A stretch of DNA of 64,000 nucleotides, taken from JALCSJ01 sp036788835. Its GTDB lineage: Bacteria; Bacillota; Negativicutes; Acidaminococcales; Acidaminococcaceae. The stretch spans positions 1-64,000 of the forward strand of contig DAIQMR010000007.1 of the NCBI GenBank assembly GCA_036788835.1, given 5' to 3'. Below, in pieces: positions 1 to 6,357 of this stretch; the first letter of the stretch is position 1, and each line of letters begins with the position of its first letter. The notes beneath the pieces were generated by a model. It was not told the DNA's origin and ran no database searches. It was given only the letters and a program-made list of their open reading frames with translations. A program made the position numbers and the translations under genes.

Positions 1-296
1 GAATAATTCATTTTCTTAAAAGAATAAATGAATTCACCTTCATCATCAATGGCGTAAATTTCTTTAGTCCTTACAGCCAAAAGAAGTGGAATACACTTGA
101 GTGTTTCCGGATATTTAGCTAGTATCTGTTTAAATTCTGATTTAATATCTTTAGCGCCAATGAGGGAATTAAGTATATTTAATTCGATTTTGCAATCTTC
201 CACATTTGCATATATTTTTTCAAAGTCCACATAATATTTGTAATCAGAAATACTCTTTCTAAATGTTCCTAACCATCCTTCAAAGTTTCTCGTCAT
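1..296 (-). CDS. DpnII/MboI-like type II restriction endonuclease, N-terminal part (cut by window edge)
   Basis: The minus strand is open from an ATG at 296 to the window edge, giving about 98 residues that begin MTRNFEGWLGTFRKSI. The opening, with an aromatic YYVDFEKIY stretch, an LNILNSLIGAKDI segment and CIPLLLAVR further on, follows the N-terminal pattern I recall for the DpnII (MboI/Sau3AI-site) endonuclease family, which cuts unmethylated GATC. An AGGAGG ribosome site at 301-306 overlaps the stop codon of the methylase just upstream, so the two genes are translationally linked and the methylase is made first. The catalytic part lies outside the window. The GATC target is inferred from the family and the paired methylase. 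Confidence 0.72.
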   Translation of the reverse strand, partial: MTRNFEGWLGTFRKSISDYKYYVDFEKIYANVEDCKIELNILNSLIGAKDIKSEFKQILAKYPETLKCIPLLLAVRTKEIYAIDDEGEFIYSFKKMNY

Positions 297-304
297 AAAG
301 CCTC

Positions 305-1375
305 CTAGTAATTTGCTATTAAAAGCTCGCTTACTTTGCCACGTCCTTTGCCTTGTGAATTAATCATTCTGTTGGCTTCTATACGAGCAATATTAAACTT
401 TGAATATAAGTCGTCAAAGAAATTATCTTCGGCATTGGTGTTTTTAGGATCTGAATTACTAACAACTATTTTGGCGTCCTTAGCGGCCATTGAGTCCACA
501 AACTCAGCCAACTCCGCCTGCTGCTTATCCGAAAAGCCATCATTTGTGTAAGCGGTAAATGCAGCCGTTTGTGTAAGTGGTCTATAGGGCGGATCTAGAT
601 AAACAAAAGTTTTCTCGTCTATGAATTTCTTTGCTTTTTTATAGTCTCCGCAGACAATTTTCACATTCTTCAATAGCTCAGAAATCCTCGTTAAATTATC
701 TTCATCACAAATCAACGGATTTTTATAAACGCCCATAGGAACGTTGTATTCGCCTTTTTTATTAACTCTGTACAAGCCATTAAAGCAGGTCTTGTTCAGG
801 AAAATAAACAAAGCTGCCTTTTCTAAATCCGTTGTGAAATCTCCGTAAAACTTCAGATAGTTAAACCTATTCCTTTTGTCCAAGTAATACTCTTTGCGCT
901 TATCTTGGTCTTTCGTGTTATATTCAGTTTCCAACTCTTTAAGAACAGAAATTAGCTTATTAACGGATTTTTGAATCACAGAATACGTGTTTATCAGTTC
1001 AGCATTGACATCACTGATATAGACCTTTTTGAGCTTATATGTATTAAGAATATCAAAAAGGACTGCACCACCACCTACAAACGGCTCTGCATATTTCGTA
1101 ATAGTCTTTCCTAATCCCACAGGATACTTGCTTCTAATTTGTGCTAGGATTTGCTTTTTTCCCCCCGCCCATTTCACAAAAGGCTTAGCTTTCCCGTCAT
1201 TTATTAAAATAGGAATTTCTCTTTTGTCCTCTGGTTTTATTGCGCTAATAGGTATTTTCCACATATTGCCAAACCGCTCTGCGCCTGCAATACGGCACTC
1301 CATACATAAGGTTGATACTCTACGCTGGGAAATGTTCCATTTTTCTGCTGTTTCTTTTGCTGTCATGTATTCCAT
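305..1375 (-). CDS. Dam/DpnM-family adenine-N6 DNA methyltransferase with N-terminal HTH domain
   Basis: This 356-residue protein has two parts. Residues about 4-45 look like an excisionase/MerR-type helix-turn-helix (MTAKETAEKWNISQRRV... then FGNMWKIP). From residue about 65 it is a class-alpha (D12) adenine methylase: PFVKWAGGKKQ near 65-75, the AdoMet motif EPFVGGG near 97-103, and catalytic DPPY at 261-264. Such enzymes usually methylate GATC and protect against the partner endonuclease, whose gene starts 8 bases downstream. The HTH is an addition to the basic Dam fold and could bind the gene's own promoter, which holds a palindrome between -35 and -10 (1412-1427). The start has GGAGG about 10 bases upstream. 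Confidence 0.9.
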   Translation of the reverse strand: MEYMTAKETAEKWNISQRRVSTLCMECRIAGAERFGNMWKIPISAIKPEDKREIPILINDGKAKPFVKWAGGKKQILAQIRSKYPVGLGKTITKYAEPFVGGGAVLFDILNTYKLKKVYISDVNAELINTYSVIQKSVNKLISVLKELETEYNTKDQDKRKEYYLDKRNRFNYLKFYGDFTTDLEKAALFIFLNKTCFNGLYRVNKKGEYNVPMGVYKNPLICDEDNLTRISELLKNVKIVCGDYKKAKKFIDEKTFVYLDPPYRPLTQTAAFTAYTNDGFSDKQQAELAEFVDSMAAKDAKIVVSNSDPKNTNAEDNFFDDLYSKFNIARIEANRMINSQGKGRGKVSELLIANY

Positions 1376-1406
1376 GGTTATTTACCTCCATCTTTTCATG
1401 ACTTTT

Positions 1407-1435
1407 ATTATATTCTAATCTTAGAATAATAGCAA
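1407..1435 (-). promoter_or_regulatory. Methylase promoter with operator-like palindrome in the spacer
   Basis: On the minus strand TTGCTA (1430-1435) and TATAAT (1407-1412) are 17 bases apart. The spacer and first -10 base form a perfect 16-bp inverted repeat, ATTCTAATCTTAGAAT on the plus strand at 1412-1427. A short direct repeat (AATACGA twice) lies just upstream of the -35. A palindrome here is a classic repressor site; the HTH of the methylase is the obvious candidate binder, which is inference. Confidence 0.7.
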
Positions 1436-1461
1436 TACGAGAATACGAAAATCTGTTTGTA

Positions 1462-1992
1462 TTATGGCTGTGGTACTAAACCCCATGTCATGTTCCTTCC
1501 GGAGTAGTTCCAATACCGAATATCCTGCTCAATGAACAACCATTTGATGGCCTTTAGAATATGCTCAGGAGAATAACCGGAAGTGAAGTGTAACGGCTGA
1601 ATATCCTCATCAGTAATATCATGGCATAGATATACCTTTTCTAGTAATTTATACAGCTTTTTATACATCTCAGGATTTTCTAATTTCTTTGCTTCTAAAT
1701 CCTCACCAAAATCTTGATGTTTAGGATAGTTCCTTCTCCGTTTTCCAGCTACGGCATAATTAATATTTTCAACACACACCAAAAAGTCAAAACCATTATG
1801 CAGATTAGCCGGTCGCTGCAAATAAACTCTATTACCGTCCGCTAAAGTTTCAACGTAGTAAATATACCTTGAAGCATTTTCGTCCTTTCCTGTCCCCGCC
1901 TCTTCCAACGCTAATCTATCCACTACTCGCATACGTACTTCGTTCCTTGTTCCTTCATTAGAAAAAGAGCATTCTACTTCATGACGTGACAT
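1462..1992 (-). CDS. Hypothetical protein linked to the restriction-modification unit
   Basis: A 176-residue soluble protein I do not recognise. It is polar, with no signal peptide or membrane segment. The middle reads like a ligand or nucleic-acid binding fold (YIYYVETLADGNRVYLQRPANL, HNGFDFLVCVENINY) followed by basic RRRNYPKHQDF; the C-terminal half is helical with aromatics (AIKWLFIEQDIRYWNY). It has its own GGAGGTG ribosome site, and a TATAAT-like -10 lies at 2033-2038. It is transcribed toward the methylase but the methylase has its own promoter. Its position suggests an accessory part of the restriction-modification island; no function is claimed. Confidence 0.7.
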   Translation of the reverse strand: MSRHEVECSFSNEGTRNEVRMRVVDRLALEEAGTGKDENASRYIYYVETLADGNRVYLQRPANLHNGFDFLVCVENINYAVAGKRRRNYPKHQDFGEDLEAKKLENPEMYKKLYKLLEKVYLCHDITDEDIQPLHFTSGYSPEHILKAIKWLFIEQDIRYWNYSGRNMTWGLVPQP

Positions 1993-2075
1993 AAATAAAC
2001 ACCTCCGTTTAAATATTTGAATGTACCTAATGATTATATCATCTGCCGATATATCTTTACTACTCTAACGGACGC

Positions 2076-2110
2076 AAAAAAGACTCTCTTCCAATTAAGG
2101 AAAAGAGCCT
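2076..2110 (-). terminator. Intrinsic terminator of tRNA-Val
   Basis: Read on the minus strand, GGCTCTTTTCC pairs with GGAAGAGAGTC around a 6-base loop (stem arms at 99-109 and 82-92 of the 2000s), followed by six T at 2076-2081. It lies 36 bases past the tRNA CCA end. Confidence 0.85.
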
Positions 2111-2145
2111 TTACTTTTACATTGTATCAAAAGATTGGAGAAGTA

Positions 2146-2222
2146 TGGTGGGGTTATGCGGACTCGAACCGTAGACCTCATCGATGTGAGCGATGCGCTC
2201 TAACCAACTGAGCTATAACCCC
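2146..2222 (-). tRNA. tRNA-Val (anticodon CAC)
   Basis: Minus-strand cloverleaf. The acceptor arm GGGGTTA (2216-2222) pairs with TAACCCC (2150-2156), the discriminator is A, and CCA is encoded (2146-2148). The D arm AGCTCAGTTGGTTAGAGC and T arm GGTTCGAGTCC are canonical. The anticodon loop CTCACAT between CATCG and CGATG gives anticodon CAC, reading GUG valine codons. Confidence 0.95.
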
Positions 2223-2239
2223 AAATAAGTAACGTAAAT

Positions 2240-2268
2240 ATTATACACCTTGCCACTAGCCAATGCAA
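2240..2268 (-). promoter_or_regulatory. Promoter of tRNA-Val
   Basis: On the minus strand TTGCAT (2263-2268) and TATAAT (2240-2245) are 17 bases apart, with the tRNA 5' end at 2222. The -35 lies about 30 bases from the right end of the tnpB relic, which is in the same orientation. Confidence 0.8.
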
Positions 2269-2296
2269 GTAGCTTGCCTTTCTCAAAATCCAAAAC

Positions 2297-2415
2297 TTGA
2301 ACCTCCCACGACTGAAGTCGCGGGATTCTTGCTTCGCTGACGACTGCGCATAGCACAAGCTCATGCGTCTGACACCGTCTCCACAAGCGTTACTTCCCGT
2401 AGTTCCTACGGTAGT
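2297..2415 (-). pseudogene. Relic A: 3' end of an IS200/IS605-type tnpB with right-end hairpin
   Basis: On the minus strand this stretch reads TTVGTTGSNACGDGVRR, then LCYAQSSAKQESRDFSRG, the usual C-terminal pattern of IS605 OrfB/TnpB (a GTTxxxACGD segment, then a KQES tail). An in-frame TAA at 2416-2418 cuts it off from any upstream part, so only the tail survives. The tail overlaps a hairpin (CCCGCGAC, loop TTCA, GTCGTGGG) followed by TTCAA, matching the TCAA right-end cleavage site known for IS608-type elements. In live elements this segment also encodes the omega/guide RNA. It matches relic B near 12.1 kb at 30 of 40 residues. Confidence 0.7.
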
Positions 2416-2525
2416 TTAATCTTTTTTAAATTGCTTGCAATTATATTCTATCAATTGCCATGTTGCCTGAAGCTTGCTAAAAATCCTTATCTGCGAATTT
2501 TTATCTTTTTGCCTACAATACAACT

Positions 2526-2680
2526 CTGTTATGTGCTAATTCCGAGAAAAATTTTTGCACATAGCGCCTTCCTCCGGACATATATTATATGAAGGGGTAA
2601 ATATCTTTACTTCTTCCTGCAAGACCGCCATTCGGCCCAAGAGGGTATCTCCTCAAGAGAGGAGTCCTCTTGGTTTTTTC
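2526..2680 (+). ncRNA. Candidate small RNA of unknown type (structured, with own terminator)
   Basis: Between relic A and the DUF554 gene there is no convincing gene, but the plus strand has a weak promoter (CTGCGA at 2491, TACAAT at 2514, 17 apart), a hairpin with TTATGTGC / GCACATAG arms, two more short stems, and a strong terminator at 2637-2679. It does not resemble 6S, SRP, tmRNA or a riboswitch I know. The call rests on layout alone. Confidence 0.3.
2637..2680 (+). terminator. Strong intrinsic terminator
   Basis: CCAAGAGG (2637-2644) pairs with CCTCTTGG (2666-2673), and an inner CTCCTC/GAGGAG stem extends it. Six T follow at 2674-2679. No protein gene on the plus strand precedes it, which supports a small transcript ending here. 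Confidence 0.8.
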
Positions 2681-2714
2681 TTTGTATACAATATACATTT
2701 TATTTTTAAAATAT

Positions 2715-2758
2715 ACTCCCTGCTTTTCTCGTACAATCCCACTAAGTGAGCAGGGAGT
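2715..2758 (-). terminator. Hairpin terminator after the DUF554 gene
   Basis: ACTCCCTGCT and AGCAGGGAGT form a perfect 10-bp stem with a long loop just past the stop codon at 2763. The T tract on the minus side is weak (ATATTTT). Confidence 0.6.
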
Positions 2759-2762
2759 AATA

Positions 2763-3476
2763 CTATCCTAAAATAGCTGCAAATACGCCTGCTAAGAAAA
2801 TGGCCGGTAGTATGTTGCCAATACGGATTTTGCCTAATTTTAGCATGTTAATGGTCATGGCTACAATGGTCAGTCCCCCTGTAGCCGTCACTTCGGTAAT
2901 AACCCGCTCTGTAAGATAGGGTCCTACAACACCTGCCAGAATTGTAAGGAGTCCCTGATATACTCCTATGGAAAGAGCGGACGCTGTCACCCCAATGCCA
3001 TAGGTTGCTCCCAGTATGGTGGAGCTGACTAAATCCAGCATGCTTTTAGCATACAGGGTAGATGGGTCCCCGGACAAACCGTCCTGCAGTGAGCCTACAA
3101 TCGCCATGGCTCCCACGCAAAAAAGCAGGCTGCATGTGACGAAGCCCTCTACAAAGCGTTCCTTGCTCGCCTCCGCTCCGGAAGCCCGGCTATTTTTTTT
3201 GCCCATATATTTACCCAGCCAGTTTCCTAAATTATTCAATTTATCTTCAAGATGGAAGTATTCGCCCATAATTGAGCCTAATACCAAGCTGAGAATCACA
3301 ATTAAAATATTCTGAGTTTTGAGGGCCATCTGCAGTCCGATGAGGCCTACAGTCAGAGCCAGACATGCCATAATCGTTTCCCTGTATTTCTCGGGAATTC
3401 CCCGGCCCAAAAAAATTCCCAGGCAGCTCCCTGCTGCCACTGTTAAGACATTTACTAATGTGCCAAGACCTTTCAT
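2763..3476 (-). CDS. DUF554 family integral membrane protein
   Basis: A 237-residue protein with about six or seven hydrophobic segments, starting MKGLGTLVNVLTVAAGSCLGI. Glycine-rich repeated motifs (GSCLGIFLGRGIP, LGSIMGEYFHLEDKL, CVGAMAIVGSLQDG) are those of the DUF554/YdfK family, thought to be membrane transport proteins of unknown substrate. The conserved GxMAIVGSxQDGLxGD segment is intact at about residues 121-136. It ends before a hairpin terminator and is separated from parB by 166 bases. Confidence 0.88.
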   Translation of the reverse strand: MKGLGTLVNVLTVAAGSCLGIFLGRGIPEKYRETIMACLALTVGLIGLQMALKTQNILIVILSLVLGSIMGEYFHLEDKLNNLGNWLGKYMGKKNSRASGAEASKERFVEGFVTCSLLFCVGAMAIVGSLQDGLSGDPSTLYAKSMLDLVSSTILGATYGIGVTASALSIGVYQGLLTILAGVVGPYLTERVITEVTATGGLTIVAMTINMLKLGKIRIGNILPAIFLAGVFAAILG

Positions 3477-3511
3477 TAGTCTATTTCCTCATTTCATTTT
3501 TGATGCACTTA

Positions 3512-3558
3512 CACGCCACACACTCGTGACTTCAGTCGTGAGTTAGGCGTGCTTTTTT
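3512..3558 (+). repeat. Hairpin resembling the IS605-relic right-end hairpin, followed by T6
   Basis: CACGCC (3512-3517) pairs with GGCGTG (3546-3551), enclosing a second stem whose core at 3524-3542 (TCGTGACTTCAGTCGTGAG) differs from the relic A hairpin at only a couple of positions. Six T follow on the plus strand, yet both neighbouring genes are on the minus strand, so it is not an ordinary gene terminator. It could be a hairpin-only transposon remnant. Confidence 0.45.
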
Positions 3559-3642
3559 GTGTGCATAACGTGTGTGCATATGTCATTTTAAATATCTGAA
3601 TAAATCAGTATATTTACTTGCTGAGCAATTCTTCGTTTGCTG

Positions 3643-4701
3643 CTAAATATGGAATGTGCCGGTAAATTTTGTAGTTTTGTGACTTAGGACATTGTTTTTC
3701 GTCCCCAGGAGCAAATCATACAGCCTTTGTAAATCATCCTCGCTGTAATATTCTACAACAATTTTTCCCACTTTATTCTTCCCTTTTGGTTCCTGAATGT
3801 TAACCTTAGTGCTCAACCGCTCAATCAAAGCCTCTTGGAACTCTTTCATATACAGGCTTTGCTGGGCCTTTTGCTGTTTTTTCTGCTGAGCTTTTTCCTT
3901 TTTCGTCGTGGCCTTATTTTTTTTGTGCCGTTCTACGGTTAATTTATCTTTACTTTCTGCCTCATCTCCGGAAAGCTTGCCCTCCCAGTCAACTACGCCC
4001 TGGGGGATAGTACCCGGTTGGCCGCCGAGGATTGTTTTAATGTTAGCCTCGATAATACGGGCCGTTAACCCGCTTTCCACAGCCAAAGTACCCATTTTTT
4101 CCATGTCTTCCGGGTCGGAAAAGGCCAAGAGGGGCCGTACCTGCCCCACGGTAAGCTCTTTGGTTGCCAAATAGCCTTTAATTTTATCAGGCAGCTTCAA
4201 AAGCCGCAAAGCATTGGTAATAGCTGTTCTGCTCTTGCCTAATCGTTTGGCTACTTCTGCCTGGGTCATACCTAATTCATCCATCATGGTTTTGTAGCCA
4301 TTGGCTTCTTCCATGGGATTTAAATCACTTCTTTGCAGATTTTCAATAAGGCCGATTTCTGCCATATCTGTATCCTTATACTTCCGCACAATGGCCGGAA
4401 CCGTGGTTAATCCTGCCTTTTGGGCAGCTCTCCAACGACGTTCTCCTGCTACGATTTCATAGCCATCTGCCTTTTTGCGCACAATCAAAGGCTGCACAAT
4501 CCCGCTGGTTTTTATGGAATCAATTAATTCTTCCATTTGGTCCTTGTCAAAAGTTTTCCTGGGCTGAAAAGGATTGGGTGTTAAATCCTTAACTGCCAGT
4601 TGGTTAATTGCTTCCTCTTTTTTAGGAGTTATAATCATATCCTTTTTGCTAAAGACGCTATCCAGTCCGGTTTTTCCCAACCCGCCTTTTCTATTTCCCA
4701 T
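3643..4701 (-). CDS. parB: Chromosome partitioning protein ParB (Spo0J)
   Basis: A 352-residue ParB. The N-terminal CTP-binding and clamp region carries LTPNPFQPRKTF, the IVAGERRWRAA box and the ENLQRSDLNPMEEA segment (residues about 40-125). The central helix-turn-helix TQAEVAKRLGKSRTAITNALRLL binds parS. It is longer than usual (about 290) because of a lysine/glutamine-rich linker near residues 255-280 before the C-terminal dimer domain. It overlaps parA by 11 bases, and a consensus parS site lies just upstream of parA, so the partition locus is complete. Confidence 0.95.
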   Translation of the reverse strand: MGNRKGGLGKTGLDSVFSKKDMIITPKKEEAINQLAVKDLTPNPFQPRKTFDKDQMEELIDSIKTSGIVQPLIVRKKADGYEIVAGERRWRAAQKAGLTTVPAIVRKYKDTDMAEIGLIENLQRSDLNPMEEANGYKTMMDELGMTQAEVAKRLGKSRTAITNALRLLKLPDKIKGYLATKELTVGQVRPLLAFSDPEDMEKMGTLAVESGLTARIIEANIKTILGGQPGTIPQGVVDWEGKLSGDEAESKDKLTVERHKKNKATTKKEKAQQKKQQKAQQSLYMKEFQEALIERLSTKVNIQEPKGKNKVGKIVVEYYSEDDLQRLYDLLLGTKNNVLSHKTTKFTGTFHI

Positions 4702-5464
4702 GTTTCAGTACCTCCTTGGCCAATGCTCTATATACTTCCGCCCCTTTGGACTTCGGGTCATATACATTGATAGGCTGACCATAGCTGGGAGCCTCACCCA
4801 GTCTCACGCTTCTGGGGATAATAGTTTTGTAAAGAAGCGTCGGGAAATGTTCCCGTACCTCTGCCAGAACATCATTGCTCAGATTGGTTCTGGTATCGCT
4901 CATAGTCATGAGGATTCCTTCCAGCTCTAAATCCGGATTGTACATGGTCTGAATTTTCTCTGCGGTCTGCATCAAGAGAGCCACGCCTTCTAGAGCATAG
5001 AATTCACATTGAATAGGAATAATGATAGAATCTGCTGCCGTTAAGGCATTAATAGTCAAGAGACTTAAAGAAGGAGGACAATCAATAAAGACAAAGTCAA
5101 AGTTCTCTTTTTCTTCTTGCAGAGCCATTTTCAGCCGGGTTTCCCTGTTTTCCAGATTTACCAGGTCAATTTCTGCCCCGGCCAGATTAATAGTAGAAGG
5201 AGCTACCCAGAGATTTTCCCAGGCTGTTGCTATAATAACATCCTTTAAGGGAAATTCTTTGATTAAAACATCATACATACAGTGTTTCAGGGTGCTTTTA
5301 TCAATCCCTGTGCCGCTGGTAGAATTGCCCTGAGGATCTAAGTCCAAAAGCAAAACTTTCTTTCCTTTTTCTGCCAGACAAGCTGCCAAATTAATACAAG
5401 TGGTGGTTTTTCCTACGCCGCCCTTTTGGTTGGCAATAGCGATTACTTTTCCCAATCTTTTCAC
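4691..5464 (-). CDS. parA: Chromosome partitioning ATPase ParA (Soj)
   Basis: A 257-residue deviant Walker ATPase: KGGVGKTT at residues 14-21 with the signature lysine, DLDPQGNSTSG (Walker A'), and FDFVFIDCPPSLSLLT (Walker B). The size and lack of an N-terminal HTH fit the chromosomal Soj group. It drives segregation of ParB-bound origins and can act on DnaA in Firmicutes. It precedes parB with an 11-base overlap. Confidence 0.96.
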   Translation of the reverse strand: MKRLGKVIAIANQKGGVGKTTTCINLAACLAEKGKKVLLLDLDPQGNSTSGTGIDKSTLKHCMYDVLIKEFPLKDVIIATAWENLWVAPSTINLAGAEIDLVNLENRETRLKMALQEEKENFDFVFIDCPPSLSLLTINALTAADSIIIPIQCEFYALEGVALLMQTAEKIQTMYNPDLELEGILMTMSDTRTNLSNDVLAEVREHFPTLLYKTIIPRSVRLGEAPSYGQPINVYDPKSKGAEVYRALAKEVLKHGK

Positions 5465-5559
5465 TCCTTTAAATCCGATTTCTTCACTTTTCTATTCTAA
5501 CACAAAGGATAGAAGATTTATAGATTAAGACCTGCTTTTTCCCAAATGTTTTTCTAAAG

Positions 5560-5613
5560 TCAAAAGTCAAAAGAGCAATGTTTCACGTGAAACATTGCTC
5601 TTTTGACTTTTGA
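5560..5613. promoter_or_regulatory. parS site inside a 54-bp perfect palindrome
   Basis: The consensus parS TGTTTCACGTGAAACA is at 5579-5594, exactly at the centre of a perfect inverted repeat running 5560-5613 with no unpaired loop. The outer arms (CAAAAGTCAAAAGAGC and complement) go far beyond the 16 bp ParB needs. It lies between rsmG and parA, both on the minus strand, so the transcript would form a very long hairpin that may also end rsmG transcription, although no clear T tract follows. Confidence 0.93.
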
Positions 5614-5641
5614 AACGGCTTAACCATGCGTGTTTTCAGGT

Positions 5642-6355
5642 TTATAGGGGATTTTTTTGTGCAGTTCCTGCTTTTCTTGGATAGGCAGAGGGAGTTTTTT
5701 TGACTTTTTCTACCAATATTATTGCCCTTTTATCTTCCAGCCCGGGAAGTTTCACTTCTTTGCTTTCTTTAATCTTGCCCCCCAGAATACCAATGGCTCT
5801 TTTCCCTTCTTCTGCTTCTTCTTCATACTTGTTGCCTTTCATTGCATAAAAGCAGCCGCCTACCTTAACCAAAGGGAGACAATATTCTGCCAGCACGGGC
5901 AAAGGTGCCACGGCCCTGGCTATGGCGATGTCGAACCTTTCCCTTAGCTGCAGGTCTTTCCCTGCATCCTCTGCCCTTAAGTGCCGGCAGCTAATATCAG
6001 TGAGTCCCAAAACACCTATTACTTCTTCCAGGAACTTTAATCTTTTCCCCAAGGAATCAATTAAGGTGACTTTAATGGTAGAATCATAGATTTTTAAAGG
6101 CAAGCCGGGAAAGCCTGCCCCTGTTCCTACGTCTGCTATGGTTTTGCCTTGAAAAGCGCCTTTGTCATAAACCAAGAGAGAATCTATCATGTGCTTTACT
6201 GCTACTTCTTCCGGTTCCGTAATGGCAGTAAGATTCATAACCTTATTGGTTTCCAAAAGCATTTGGCTATAAATAGCAAATTGCTCCACCTGGTCAGCAG
6301 TAAAGGAAAACCCTGCTGCTTGACCCCTGCTCACAAGTGCTGTCTTGAAATCCAT
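5642..6355 (-). CDS. rsmG: 16S rRNA (guanine-527-N7) methyltransferase RsmG
   Basis: A 237-residue class I methyltransferase. The AdoMet site ADVGTGAGFPGLPLKI is near residues 74-89, preceded by EEVAVKHMIDSLLV, and followed by ISCRHLRAEDAG and FDIAIARAVAPLPVL, all typical of RsmG/GidB. It methylates G527 of 16S rRNA; loss gives low-level streptomycin resistance in other bacteria. Its start lies two bases past the mnmG stop, so it is coupled to mnmG as in many Firmicutes. Confidence 0.96.
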   Translation of the reverse strand: MDFKTALVSRGQAAGFSFTADQVEQFAIYSQMLLETNKVMNLTAITEPEEVAVKHMIDSLLVYDKGAFQGKTIADVGTGAGFPGLPLKIYDSTIKVTLIDSLGKRLKFLEEVIGVLGLTDISCRHLRAEDAGKDLQLRERFDIAIARAVAPLPVLAEYCLPLVKVGGCFYAMKGNKYEEEAEEGKRAIGILGGKIKESKEVKLPGLEDKRAIILVEKVKKTPSAYPRKAGTAQKNPL

Positions 6356-6357
6356 GG

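Noticed and set aside
2017..2211. Short plus-strand frame over the tRNA-Val gene
   Set aside because: It lies in the tRNA and its terminator on the opposite strand.
2281..2430. Relic A as an active guide-RNA transposon
   Set aside because: There is no transposase or nuclease frame upstream, and an in-frame stop precedes the tail, so only a relic is claimed.
2555..2749. Open frame of 64 codons in the gap near 2.6 kb
   Set aside because: It starts at TTG with no ribosome site and runs across a strong terminator.
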